Assembly (NCBI GenBank): GCA_963736455.1
Contig: CAVTON010000001.1
Location: 1,426,001-1,490,000, forward strand
Length of the DNA stretch: 64,000 nt
Direction: 5' to 3'
Origin: DAHUXD01 sp963736455
GTDB taxonomy: Bacteria > Acidobacteriota > Thermoanaerobaculia > UBA5066 > Gp7-AA6
Under the pieces are notes generated by a model, which did no database searches, was not told the DNA's origin, and worked only from the letters and a program-made list of their open reading frames with translations. A program made the translations under genes and the position numbers. This document shows, piece by piece, positions 53,641 to 62,904 of the stretch; positions within the stretch are counted from its first letter, which is position 1, and the number at the start of each line of letters is the position of its first letter.

Positions 53641-54399
53641 ATGCTTCAACGCCTCACGAGGCGCCTCGGTGCCGGTCTGCTCTCGTTGTTCGCTTGTTCT
53701 GCCGCCGCGAAGGCGCAGGACCCGCGACAACCCCCTCCGGAGCCTCCGTCGTCGACTCGATCACCCCGGGACTTCGGACCCCAGGAGACGGAATCGACGA
53801 TCTCCGCGCTCGCTTTCTACCCGGGCTCGAACGGCGATCCGTACAGCACGTCCGGAAGCCTCGGCCGGTTCGGAGCCGTGAACCTGGACGAGCACTTCTA
53901 CGCTTCTGTCGAACTTCCCCTCGGCGCGGTCATCGACTACATCGCGCTCAACAACGTCAACGACAACACCCCCAACGTGATCACCCTGACGCTCCGATAC
54001 CGGAACGAGAACGCCGCACTGGCGACGATCGCGACCGTGGGAAACACGCCTCACGAGAATTGGCAAACGGACTTCAGCAGCGGGACGCTCGGCTATGTCT
54101 ACTCGCTGCACTTTCCGCTGATCCTGGACGTCGAAATCACGTCCAGCCCGAACCTGCAGTTCTTCGGCAACGCTCGGATCGGATGGCACCGTTCCGTCAG
54201 CCCCGCTCCGGGCGAGGCCCACTTCAACGACGTGCCGGCGGACCACCCGTTCTTCCAGTTCATCTCGGCCCTGTACTTCTCGGGGATCACGTCGGGCTGC
54301 CAGGCGAGCCCGCCGTTGTACTGCCCGGACAGCCCCGTGACCCGCGGCCAGATGGCGGTCTTCCTGGCGAAGGCCCTCGGCTTGAGCTGGCCAAACTAA
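53641..54399 (+). CDS. Secreted protein with an SLH-like C-terminal domain
   Basis: The 252-residue protein has a signal peptide (ending near AAAKAQD), a beta-rich domain (~50-190) and a C-terminal module: HFNDVPADHPFFQFISALYF, GITSGC and SPVTRGQMAVFLAKALGL. These are the standard words of a single S-layer-homology repeat, used in other bacteria to attach proteins to the cell wall or envelope polysaccharide. The ATG follows a perfect AGGAGG site at 53630-53635. Confidence 0.8.
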   Translation: MLQRLTRRLGAGLLSLFACSAAAKAQDPRQPPPEPPSSTRSPRDFGPQETESTISALAFYPGSNGDPYSTSGSLGRFGAVNLDEHFYASVELPLGAVIDYIALNNVNDNTPNVITLTLRYRNENAALATIATVGNTPHENWQTDFSSGTLGYVYSLHFPLILDVEITSSPNLQFFGNARIGWHRSVSPAPGEAHFNDVPADHPFFQFISALYFSGITSGCQASPPLYCPDSPVTRGQMAVFLAKALGLSWPN

Positions 54400-54422
54400 A
54401 ACGAGGTCGCCGGAGCGTCCCT

Positions 54423-56726
54423 TCAGTGCGCCGGTGCTTCGAGGGCCGCGAGCTTGCGCGCGTACTCCTGCGCTTCGGCCGCGCGGCCGGCCTTGGCCGA
54501 AAAGGACGCCAGCGCCTCGACGAGCTCGCGGTCGCCGTCGTGCTTTGCGTAGGCCGCCTCGAGCACGTCGAGCGCCGGACCGGTCCGGCCGGCGGCGTCG
54601 AGAGCGACCGCGTACACGTACGCGTAGCGCGCTCGATCCGGAGCGAGCTCGGCCGCCTTACGCAGCTCCGCGAGCGCCTCCTCCAGACGCTTCTGGCGCA
54701 CGAGGGAGAGCCCGATCGCGTGGTGGAGGCCGGCATCGGCCGGAGAGACCGCGAGACCCTCGCGCAGCGTCGCTTCGGAGTCCTTCTCGCGCCCCTGGGC
54801 TCGGTAGAGATCGGCCAGGTTCGCATAGGCCGCCGCTAGGGCGGGGGTGATCGCGATCGCACGCCGGTACTCCGCCTCGGCCTTCACGGCATCTCCGCGT
54901 TCGGCGTAGAGAGTTCCGAGGCTCGCGTGGGCCTCGGCGCGGTCGGCATCCACTTCCTGTGAGGCAATGAACTCGGCGACGCCTCGTTCGAGCTCCGTTC
55001 GATCCGAGGGACTCAGAGCGTCCGGCGGCGCGGCCGCGAGGGCGCGGGCCGCTTCGATGCGGACCGCGCGGACCGGATCGCGCAGCAGCGGCCCGGCGAG
55101 CGGAACTCGCGCGGGCGGATCGAGGCCGCGGAGGGCGACGACCGCGCCGTAGCGCACGAGGGGGTCCGGGTCCGACAGCGCCCGGGCGAGGGCGCCACTC
55201 TCGCCGGGGCCGCCGCCGAGGAGTGTGGCTGCGGTCGCGCGGCGGATGGCCGGCTCCGCGGGGTCTTCCACCACCCGCGCCAGGGCGGCGCTGGCGCCGG
55301 CGCGACCTTCGCGACCGGCATGGATCGCCTCGGCGTAGGGCGCGGCCGGACGCGCTCGCTCGCCCCACCATTTCTGCGCGGCGGCCGCGGCCCACGCGAC
55401 GGAACGATCGGTGTGGCACCCCGTGCAGGCGTCCGGCGTCCCGAGCGCGGCGTCGAGGTCCGGCCTCGGGGTCCGGAAGCTGTGGTCGTGGCGGGCGTGG
55501 ACGACCATGTACTTGCGCGTCGGCATGTGACAGGCGACGCAGCGCGCGCCCGGCGAACCGGCCGCATGGAAGTGGTGCTTCGGCGTATCGAACTTGTCCG
55601 CCGCATGGCACGCCATGCACACGCGGTCGGCCGAGCCCTTCACCTGGAGCGAGTGGGGATCGTGGCAATCCGTGCACGAGACGCCCGCGGCGTGCATCTT
55701 GCTCTGGAGGAATGAGCCGTACTCGTAGACCTCGTCCTCGATCTGGCCGTCGGAAAAGTAAAGGCCTTCCTGGAGCAGCGCCGGCCGATAGGTCTGCATC
55801 AGGGGTTCGCCGAAGACGTAGTCGGCGGCGACGACGGACCGGCGGGCATGGCAGCGCGCGCACGTCTCGATCTCCGCCTGCGATGTGCGCGGGACGCTCC
55901 GCTTGGCGATGCCGGTGGCCGGGTCGACGTTCCACGTCGCCTTCGCCGGATCCTTCAGGACGACGGCGAGGCCCTTCTGCGGATCGTCCGGCGCGGGCTT
56001 TCCCGAGACCGACGCCTCGGCCCACGCGACGTGCGCCGAGCCCGGACCGTGGCAGGCCTCGCACGAGACGTCGAGCTCGGACCAGGTCGTCGCGTAGGAA
56101 TCCGTCGCCTCCGCATAGCCCTTCTTCACGTTGGTCGAGTGGCAGTCCGCGCACATGAAGTTCCAGTTCTGGTAGGGCCCGGTCCAGTGCAGCGGGTCGG
56201 TATGCGCCACCTCTTCCTTCGGATAGAGATGGAACCAGCGCTGGCCGCCGTCCTTTGCCGGACGCGTGTCCCACACGACGTTCAGCGCCTGAAGCCGTCC
56301 TCCCGGAAAAGCGATCAGGTATTGCTGCAGCGGCGAGACGCCGAACGTGTACGCGATCGGATATTCGTGGAGCTTGCCGTCCGGGCCGTCCGTCCGCGCA
56401 AAGAACTTTCCCTCGCGCTTGAAGAAGGTCGTCGTGACGCCGTAGTGCGTGAACCGGACGCCGTCGAAGTTGCCGAGCACCGTCTCGTCCGTCGCCTCCT
56501 GCATCGCGAGATCGTGGTGCGAGCCCTTCCACCGGCTCTCCTCGTCGGCGTGGCAGCGCGCGCACGCCGCGCGTCCGACGAAAGCCAGGGGGGCCGCCTT
56601 CGGAGCGGGTGGAGGCGTCTTGACCGCGCCGGCGACGTCTCGCCGGCCGCGGCAGGCCGCGGCCGCCGCCAGGAGGCAGACGGCCACGACAGCGGAAGAC
56701 CGGGGACCGCGCACGACGCGGATCAT
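54423..56726 (-). CDS. Octaheme cytochrome c with HEAT and TPR repeats
   Basis: The 767-residue protein has a lipoprotein-like signal (LLAAAAAC) and eight CxxCH heme sites at about residues 55, 191, 221, 288, 350, 368, 395 and 433 (CARCH, CADCH, CEACH, CARCH, CTDCH, CMACH, CVACH, CTGCH). HEAT-like repeats (~460-560) and TPRs (~570-767) follow. The front half resembles octaheme nitrite or hydroxylamine-type cytochromes. The back half should bind other proteins. It probably works in the periplasm on extracellular or quinol-linked electron transfer. ATG 56726. Confidence 0.88.
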   Translation of the reverse strand: MIRVVRGPRSSAVVAVCLLAAAAACRGRRDVAGAVKTPPPAPKAAPLAFVGRAACARCHADEESRWKGSHHDLAMQEATDETVLGNFDGVRFTHYGVTTTFFKREGKFFARTDGPDGKLHEYPIAYTFGVSPLQQYLIAFPGGRLQALNVVWDTRPAKDGGQRWFHLYPKEEVAHTDPLHWTGPYQNWNFMCADCHSTNVKKGYAEATDSYATTWSELDVSCEACHGPGSAHVAWAEASVSGKPAPDDPQKGLAVVLKDPAKATWNVDPATGIAKRSVPRTSQAEIETCARCHARRSVVAADYVFGEPLMQTYRPALLQEGLYFSDGQIEDEVYEYGSFLQSKMHAAGVSCTDCHDPHSLQVKGSADRVCMACHAADKFDTPKHHFHAAGSPGARCVACHMPTRKYMVVHARHDHSFRTPRPDLDAALGTPDACTGCHTDRSVAWAAAAAQKWWGERARPAAPYAEAIHAGREGRAGASAALARVVEDPAEPAIRRATAATLLGGGPGESGALARALSDPDPLVRYGAVVALRGLDPPARVPLAGPLLRDPVRAVRIEAARALAAAPPDALSPSDRTELERGVAEFIASQEVDADRAEAHASLGTLYAERGDAVKAEAEYRRAIAITPALAAAYANLADLYRAQGREKDSEATLREGLAVSPADAGLHHAIGLSLVRQKRLEEALAELRKAAELAPDRARYAYVYAVALDAAGRTGPALDVLEAAYAKHDGDRELVEALASFSAKAGRAAEAQEYARKLAALEAPAH

Positions 56727-56776
56727 AGCTCCCGCGTCTGCGGTGATAGGCTCTCACCGATTCGCGGAGGTGGGAA

Positions 56777-57490
56777 ATGAGAAACCGCATCGGCCTCGCG
56801 CTCGCGCTGCTGCTCGGGTTCGCCCTCGCGGCGTCGGCTCAGCAGAGCATGTACAGGATCCAGCTGAAAGCGTCCGGGGCGATGGTCTCGCTCGACCAGC
56901 CGAACCTCGTCGAGGGCCGATACGTCTTCCACCAGTGGCCGGACGGAGCGCTCGCGTCGATCTCGCAGGACGTGGTCTCTCAGATCACTCCGCTCACCGG
57001 CCACTCGCGCGACACGATCTACCAGATCGAGCTCAACCCCTCGGGAACGATGATCGCCCGCGACATGCCGGTGCGCCGGGGAACGACGTACACGTTCCAC
57101 AGCTGGCTCCACGGCTCGCTCATGAGCCTGCGCGCCTCCGACGTCCAGAAGATCACTGCGCTGACCGGCGACCACGCCTTCTGGGTCGAGGAGGGGCTGG
57201 AGGGCGAGGTCCCCGTCGACAACCTCGCGATGCAGGGCACCAACAGGATCGTCGAGATCGGCGTGCCGCGGCCGAACGAGACCTCGCAGGCGGGACCGTC
57301 GAGCCTGAGCTCGATCAACAGCGGAGGAACGCCGGGCATCAGCGGCGCCCCGGCGTACGGCAACTGGTCTTACCAGGGGACGCCGGGAGTCTCCGACGCC
57401 TGGTCGCCGGCCAACGCCACCATGTCGAGCGGCGTGCCGACGATGCCGGCCGCCACGGACGGCATGGCGCCGCCGACGATGCCCCAGTAG
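56777..57490 (+). CDS. Secreted hypothetical protein
   Basis: The 237-residue protein has a signal peptide (MRNRIGLALALLLGFALAAS) and two repeats of a ~50-residue strand-rich unit (YRIQLKASGAMVSLDQPNLV; YQIELNPSGTMIARDMPVRR). A Gly/Ser/Pro/Met-rich tail follows. It is divergent from the octaheme gene. The ATG follows GGAGGTGGGAA. The family is not recognised. Confidence 0.65.
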   Translation: MRNRIGLALALLLGFALAASAQQSMYRIQLKASGAMVSLDQPNLVEGRYVFHQWPDGALASISQDVVSQITPLTGHSRDTIYQIELNPSGTMIARDMPVRRGTTYTFHSWLHGSLMSLRASDVQKITALTGDHAFWVEEGLEGEVPVDNLAMQGTNRIVEIGVPRPNETSQAGPSSLSSINSGGTPGISGAPAYGNWSYQGTPGVSDAWSPANATMSSGVPTMPAATDGMAPPTMPQ

Positions 57491-57497
57491 GCGGCGA

Positions 57498-57612
57498 GGC
57501 CGCGCGAGAACGCCGCCTCGGAAGCCCGACCCGGACGAAGTCCGGACCGGAGATTCCGAAAGATTCGGCCGCGCGAGAACGCCGCCTCGCAACCCCGAGC
57601 CGGACGAAGTCC
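57498..57612. repeat. Pair of 46-base direct repeats
   Basis: 57498-57543 and 57567-57612 match at 43 of 46 positions and are 23 bases apart. They begin ggccgcgcgagaacgccgcc. They separate a secreted-protein gene from a decayed one. Both lie outside any gene. Confidence 0.8.
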
Positions 57613-57615
57613 CCC

Positions 57616-58339
57616 TCAGCGGGCCGCGTCCACGTAGAAGCTGACGGCCAGTCCCAGCACGTTCAGGAAGGCCGGGTTGCAGCTCGGGCAGTTCTGGCGA
57701 AGATAGTAGACGTCGACCATCAGCCAGGGGCGGTACGGTACCTCGAAGCCCGCGGTGTACCACTCCTGTTTCCAGGCCGCGGCCGTGACGTCGTAGAAGA
57801 ACTCGGCCGATGCGTAGGGCGTGAATCGAAACCGGTGGATTTCGGCGTCAAATTCGGCGGCCACGAGGTTGCGGTAGCGCGTCGAATACGCTCCGTCGAC
57901 CCATCGGAACTCGACGCGGTTGCGGTCGGTCAGGAGAAGCGACTTCCCGAGCCGGAAGCGCGGCGTGGCTTGGACGGCCACGTCGGTTCTCGATCGTGTC
58001 CTTGCCGGATCGGATCGTCTGAAGATGCTCGTACCCCGCCGCCGTGACGAGGATAGTTCTCCTTGTCGGGATCGATGTTGACGGAGTGCGGCTGCTCGAA
58101 GCGCCACCATTGCAGGCCGAGCCCAGCGCCGAAGTCGACCTGGCGGTAAGGATAATCCTGATCGGTCCGGCTCTCGGCGAAGGCGAGAGCCCTCAGGTTC
58201 GGCGTGAGCTGAAGATGGAGGTCGGCGCTCGGCCAGAGCGCTCCGCTCGTCTCGGAGGTCTGCGCGAAGTCCCACGTGCGGGGCCGGCCTGGAGGAGGAG
58301 CGCTGCGAGCAGCGATCGGAGGGCGAACCGCGTCTTCAC
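57616..58339 (-). pseudogene. DUF2490-type secreted protein gene broken by frameshifts
   Basis: A coherent protein can be read only by changing frame about three times. The signal peptide VKTRFALRSLLAALLLQAG (GTG 58339) is followed in a second frame by TWDFAQTSETSGALWPSADL and LQWWRFEQPHSVNIDPDKEN, in a third by LVTAAGYEHLQTIRSGKDTI, and then in the original reading by VAVQATPRFRLGKSLLLTDR to the C-terminus. The words resemble DUF2490 outer-membrane-type proteins. Neighbouring genes are intact, so decay is more likely than poor sequence, but that needs reads to prove. Confidence 0.7.
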
Positions 58340-58356
58340 ACGGGACCGCAAAGGAA

Positions 58357-58395
58357 TGCGGGGCCCGCCCCGGAAGATCGGGGACGGGCCCCGCA
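58357..58395 (-). terminator. Long GC stem after the gene at 58408-58848
   Basis: TGCGGGGCCCG (58357-58367) pairs with CGGGCCCCGCA (58385-58395), with inner CCCC/GGGG. It follows the minus-strand gene's stop. T-rich bases come after it on the minus strand. Confidence 0.65.
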
Positions 58396-58407
58396 CCGAA
58401 AGTCCGA

Positions 58408-58848
58408 CTACTTCTCGATCGTGAGCTTGAGTCCCTCGGCCGCGATCTTGAGGCTCGCGCCCTTGGTGATGCTCGTGAGCGTGATTCCGACGCCCTTGGC
58501 GTTGGTCAGAGCCGTGATGCCCTTCCCCGAACCCGCCGTCGCGCCCGCGCCCGCCGCCGCATAGACTCCGCTGAAATCGTCGACCGACTTCAGGTCATAG
58601 ACGTCGCCCTTCGCCTTGACGTCCGTCATTCCGACTTCACCAACCGAGAGTCCCTCGACCTTGACCTTGTAGTTCTTGCCCATGTAGGTCAGGGTCCCGT
58701 GACCCCAGCTCCAGCCGATCCCCACCGCGACCGAGCCCTCGGTCAACTTGAGCGTCGCGCTCGGCTTCTTGTCTGCCGCCATCGCGAACACCGCCGAAAA
58801 CGCCAGCACAGCCGCCAGGACCACCGACGAAATCCACCGACGATTCAT
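58408..58848 (-). CDS. Secreted hypothetical protein
   Basis: The 146-residue protein has a signal peptide (SSVVLAAVLAFSAVFAMA) and a strand-rich body (SVAVGIGWSWGHGTLTYMG, later AAAGAGATAGSGKGITAL). It is glycine-rich with few charged clusters, as in small periplasmic or outer-membrane-associated proteins. A domain family is suggested by the body, but I cannot name it with confidence. Confidence 0.6.
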   Translation of the reverse strand: MNRRWISSVVLAAVLAFSAVFAMAADKKPSATLKLTEGSVAVGIGWSWGHGTLTYMGKNYKVKVEGLSVGEVGMTDVKAKGDVYDLKSVDDFSGVYAAAGAGATAGSGKGITALTNAKGVGITLTSITKGASLKIAAEGLKLTIEK

Positions 58849-58993
58849 GGTCTACTCCTCATGTCTTCGTGCCGCCGAAACGCTCGGCGGCGCAACACCC
58901 TCACTCCACGGATCCCGTTCCAATCGTTCCGGATGCTGATTCTAGCCGAACAGAAAAACGCGAATTCCTCCTAAGGTTTTACTCCGCGCACCA

Positions 58994-60065
58994 TCAGTAG
59001 GGCTTCGCCGGGCCGATCTGCGGCGCGCGCACGGGCTTGGCCAGGCCGAAGAAGATCGTCACGCCCTGCCCCCCGCAGCGGGTCGAGAGCGCCTCGTCCG
59101 GAACGCCGAAGCAACTGTCGACGTCCTGCCAGTTGTTCATGGCCCAGACGTCTCCGGACGGGCTGACCGCGATGTCGGTCTGCATCTGGAGGCCGCCGCC
59201 CACGTAGCCGTTCGCCGGCGACGTAGCCGCCCCCGTCGAACCGGAGCGGAAGCACCCATGCGCTCGGGGGGTAAACCAGGTACGGCATGAAGGGCACGCC
59301 GCGCATCGTCTTGCCCTTCGGGATCGTGTAGAACGCGTCGAGGAGCTGGAAGAGGCGCTGCGGCTGGTACCAGGAGTTGCGGGCGACCGCGATCGCGGCC
59401 GTCAATGTGTCGGTCGGCGCCGGCCCCTTGGGAGGCGTGGACGCCGCGTACAGGCGCCCGCAGGCGTCCGGCGTGAGGCGCGTCGCGCAGGCGGAGAGCA
59501 GGTCGGCAAGCGTGGCGAAGTTGGCCATCGTCGGCGTTTGCGGCCCGTTGAGCGGATCCTGGATGACGCCGCCCCAGCCACCGGTCGAGAGGTCGACGAA
59601 GCTCGGTACGTTGCCGGCGGCGATCTTCAGCCCGAGCGGGTGGCCCCTGAGCGCCTCGCCCTCGAGGAACTGCGCGTTGGTCCAGACCGACGCCACGGTC
59701 GTGAACTCGTTGATCGTGACGCTCCTCGGCGGCGTCGCTCCGAGAACCGCCAGGAAAGCGAGCGCAGCGTTGTTCGTCCGGTCCGGCCGGGCCGCGGGCG
59801 TGCCGCCTTTGGCGACGATATAGACGGAAGACCCCGCCGGCGCGGCGCCGAGAGAAAGCGTGAAGGCTCCCTGAGCGTCCGTCTTCGCCTCCCCGAGTTT
59901 CGCCGGTGCGCCCGCTCCTGCGGCATAGGCAATGACCGTCGAGCCCGACACGGCCTTGCCACCGGCCTGGACGCGGCCGCCGAGCGAAACGCCGGTCTGG
60001 GCTCCGACCGCCGCCGCGAATGACACGAAACCCGCGATCGCTGCGAATAGGGATCTATGGCGCAT
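58994..60065 (-). pseudogene. Secreted NHL/Vgb-like protein gene with one frameshift
   Basis: From ATG 60065 (after AAAGGAC) the frame encodes a signal peptide and a carboxypeptidase-regulatory-like segment (SLGGRVQAGGKAVSGSTV). A body follows up to VLPLRFDGGG. There the frame shifts. The correct continuation (GYVGGGLQMQTDIAVSPSGD then VWAMNNWQDVDS) is in another frame and ends at 58994. The words GGLQMQTDIAVSPSGDVWA are typical of NHL/beta-propeller openings. A repeated GGCTACGT 19 bases apart sits at the break. Confidence 0.7.
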
Positions 60066-60121
60066 TGAAGGTCCTTTCAGCACGCCCCGGCGGCGCGGCC
60101 CGCCTGGGTATCGATCCATCA

Positions 60122-61675
60122 CTAGTCACCGGTCGCGTTTGGCGCGGTTTGCAGCATCTCGAGAGCCTGGTCGAGGCTGAAGCTGCCGGCCTTCTGGCTC
60201 GGCGGGAATTCCTTGAAGGTGGCCAGGAACTGCCCCACGTACTGCTGGGCCGGCACGAGCACGAAGGCGCGGTCGACCCGCCACGTTCCGTAGGAGACGC
60301 TCTCGTGATCCGCCGTCTCGAAGGGATCCGACCGCAGGTTGAAGAGCTTCGGAAAACGCAGCGGCACGAACGGATCCTGCCAGACGTCCAGCCCGTGCGC
60401 GCGCTGCTCGGCGAAGACGATCTTCCACTGGTTGTAGCGGAGACCGACGAGCGAGCCGTCGTCGTTGAAGTAGAAGAACTCGTGGCGGGGGCTCGGGGAC
60501 TTCCCGGCGAGCGTGTCGGTCATGTTGTAACCGTCGATGTGGACCTTGTAGGTCTTGTCGCCGACCTTCATGCCCTTCAGCAGCTGGTCCTTGACGTTCG
60601 GCACGCCGGCCGCTGCGAGGAGCGTGGGCAGCATGTCCTCGTGCGCGAAGACGTCGTTGAAGACCGTGCCGGGCTTGATGACCCCGGGCCAGCGGATCGC
60701 GCAGGGGACGCGGTATCCGCCTTCCCAGTTGGTGGCCTTCTCGTTGCGGAACGGCGACGTGCCGCCGTCCGGCCAGGAGAACTTCTCCGCTCCGTTGTCG
60801 GTCGAGTACATGACGATGGTGTCGTTCTCGAGACCCAGCTCCTTCAACTTGTCGAGCAGCAGGCCGACGTCGTAGTCGTGCTCGAGCATGCCGTCGGGAT
60901 AGACGCCGAGGCCGGTCTTGCCCTCCCACTGGGGCGAAAGGTGCGTCCAGATGTGCATGCGGGTCGCGTTCCACCAGAGGAAGAACGGCTTGTTCTCCTT
61001 CTTGGCCTCGTCCATGAAGCGGAGCGCCTCTTTGGTGAACTCGTCGTCCACGGTCTCCATCCGCTTCTTGGTGAGCGCTCCCGTCAGCTCGATCTTCTGC
61101 GTCCCGTCGGGGTTCGCCCACGTATGGATCACGCCGCGGGTCGCGTACTTCTTCTGCATCTCGGGGTCCTTGAAGTAGTCGGGGTTCTCCGGCTCCTCTT
61201 CGGCATTCAGGTGATAGAGCGAACCGTAGAATTCGTGGAAGCCGTGCGCCGTCGGCAGCTGCTCGTCCCGATCGCCCAGGTGGTTCTTGCCGAACTGGCC
61301 GGTCTTGTATCCCTGAGCCTTCAGGAGCTCGGCGATCGTGACGTCCCGCGCCTGGAGTCCTTCCTTGGCGCCCGGCAGGCCGACCTTGAGGAGCCCGGTG
61401 CGGAAGGGAGACTGTCCCGTGATGAACGCGCCGCGCCCGGCGGTGCAGCTCTGCTGGCCGTACCAGTCGGTGAAGAGCGCCCCTTCTTTCGCGATGCGGT
61501 CGATGTTCGGCGTCCGGTAGCCCATCATCCCCTGGTTGTAGGCGCTGAGGTTCCAGTAGCCGATGTCGTCGCCCCAGATGATGAGGATGTTCGGCTTCTT
61601 CTGCGCCTGGCCCGTAGCCGGAAGCGACAGGACGCAGCCGAAGGTCAGCAGCAGGGTTCTCACGAATGTCTTCAT
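60122..61675 (-). CDS. Secreted arylsulfatase
   Basis: The 517-residue protein has a signal peptide, the start KKPNILIIWGDDIGYWNLSA with the metal-binding Asp pair, and the formylglycine site CTAGR (in YGQQSCTAGRGAF, ~residue 77-81) where Cys is oxidised to the catalytic group. GKNHLGDRDEQLPTAHGF and STDNGAE also fit the alkaline-phosphatase-like sulfatases. It removes sulfate from small or polymeric esters in the periplasm or outside. No formylglycine-generating enzyme is nearby. ATG 61675. Confidence 0.93.
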   Translation of the reverse strand: MKTFVRTLLLTFGCVLSLPATGQAQKKPNILIIWGDDIGYWNLSAYNQGMMGYRTPNIDRIAKEGALFTDWYGQQSCTAGRGAFITGQSPFRTGLLKVGLPGAKEGLQARDVTIAELLKAQGYKTGQFGKNHLGDRDEQLPTAHGFHEFYGSLYHLNAEEEPENPDYFKDPEMQKKYATRGVIHTWANPDGTQKIELTGALTKKRMETVDDEFTKEALRFMDEAKKENKPFFLWWNATRMHIWTHLSPQWEGKTGLGVYPDGMLEHDYDVGLLLDKLKELGLENDTIVMYSTDNGAEKFSWPDGGTSPFRNEKATNWEGGYRVPCAIRWPGVIKPGTVFNDVFAHEDMLPTLLAAAGVPNVKDQLLKGMKVGDKTYKVHIDGYNMTDTLAGKSPSPRHEFFYFNDDGSLVGLRYNQWKIVFAEQRAHGLDVWQDPFVPLRFPKLFNLRSDPFETADHESVSYGTWRVDRAFVLVPAQQYVGQFLATFKEFPPSQKAGSFSLDQALEMLQTAPNATGD

Positions 61676-61781
61676 GCTTGGACTCCTATTCCGCGGGCTC
61701 TGCGGCGCGGGCTCTCATAGACGTTCCGCAATCAGTCCGGATTCGGATGATGGCGCATTATTCATCAACGGTCTTTCGACG

Positions 61782-61811
61782 TTAAGCCCGATCGACTATC
61801 CATTTGCTCAT
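61782..61811 (-). other. Nine-codon ORF with a strong ribosome-binding site
   Basis: MSKWIVDRA and a TAA follow GGAAGGAGACCGGC, a far better site than most genes here have. It lies just after the HAD gene. It looks like the 5' stub of a gene lost by deletion or a premature stop rather than a functional peptide, but a short regulatory peptide is possible. Confidence 0.4.
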
Positions 61812-61846
61812 GCCGGTCTCCTTCCGGGCCGTAACCGCGGTCTCCG

Positions 61847-62878
61847 TCATTCGAATGCGAAGACTTTCTTCCAGTCGTTCTTCATGCTGATGACGATCCA
61901 GTTCTTCTTGGCCTCGTCGTAGAGCGACTGGGTGAACGTCCCGACCTTGCTGGCAGGAAGGCCGTCCGCCGGGCCGTACGCGTACTCGCGCTTGGCGTCG
62001 TCGTGCAGCACGATCATCGCGAGGCGCGGGCCGTCGCCGCCCTTGGTGTATTCGAGCATCTGTTGATCGCCGGTCGAATTGCCGAAGGCCGCATACGGGC
62101 GGCGGCCGATCTCCAGGTAGATGCCCTCCGCCTTGCCCGCGTTGTTGTTGTCGAGAATCAGCTTCGGCTCTTTGGTCAGGACGGGTTTGCCGTCCTTGCC
62201 GTAGCTGTACTTCGTGCCGATCGACGTGCCGATCACCTGCTCCGGCGGAATCCCGTAGGTCGCTTCGGCATACGCGCGCACGAAATCCTGGCCGCCCCCG
62301 GTAACGATGTAGGTCCGGTAGCCGCTGGACCGGAGGTACTTGAGGACCTCCTGCATCGGGAGGTAGGTCAGATCCGTGTAGGGCCGGTTCCAGCGATGAT
62401 CTTTGGCCGCGGCGATCCACTTCCGGACCTCGGCCCGGAAGTCGTCGACCGGCATCCCGCTCAAGGTCACCATCGCGATCTTGACGAGGTCCTCTTCGGA
62501 GAGGTGAGCGATCGCGTCCCGACTGCCGGACATCACGGTCTTGAAGGGCTCGACGTTGGCGAGCTCGGGCTTCGCCTTTACGACGACGGGAATCCGGTCG
62601 AGGCAATAGACGAGCTGGGTGTAAACAGGTTGCTCGACCCAGAGCGTTCCGTCCTGATCGAACGTGGCGACGCGCTCCTCGGGCGCGACGAACTGCGGGC
62701 TGCCCTGGGTCGTCGTCGATCGAACGAACTCGACGATGGCCTTCTTCGCGGCGCCGTCGTTCCAGGACGGCAGCGGATCGTTCGGCGCCTGGGCTCTCGC
62801 GGAGATCGCGCCGAACGCCAGAGCGAGCAGGACGGTGGTGATCGTTCGGTTCGAAAGCCGGCTTCTTCGGGTTCCCAC
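61847..62878 (-). CDS. Secreted HAD-superfamily hydrolase
   Basis: The 343-residue protein has a signal-like N-terminus (TITTVLLALAFGAISARA) and HAD motif I ATFDQDGTLWVEQ (DxDGT), motif II near YIVTGGGQDF, and AFGNSTGDQQMLEYT near the end, where a GDxxxD-type acid cluster is expected. It is probably a phosphatase. Its neighbours are sulfatases, so polymer breakdown with phosphate release is one reading. GTG 62878 is chosen for AGGAGG at six bases. Confidence 0.8.
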   Translation of the reverse strand: MGTRRSRLSNRTITTVLLALAFGAISARAQAPNDPLPSWNDGAAKKAIVEFVRSTTTQGSPQFVAPEERVATFDQDGTLWVEQPVYTQLVYCLDRIPVVVKAKPELANVEPFKTVMSGSRDAIAHLSEEDLVKIAMVTLSGMPVDDFRAEVRKWIAAAKDHRWNRPYTDLTYLPMQEVLKYLRSSGYRTYIVTGGGQDFVRAYAEATYGIPPEQVIGTSIGTKYSYGKDGKPVLTKEPKLILDNNNAGKAEGIYLEIGRRPYAAFGNSTGDQQMLEYTKGGDGPRLAMIVLHDDAKREYAYGPADGLPASKVGTFTQSLYDEAKKNWIVISMKNDWKKVFAFE

Positions 62879-62904
62879 TGAAAACCTCCTACGAGAACCC
62901 GCCG

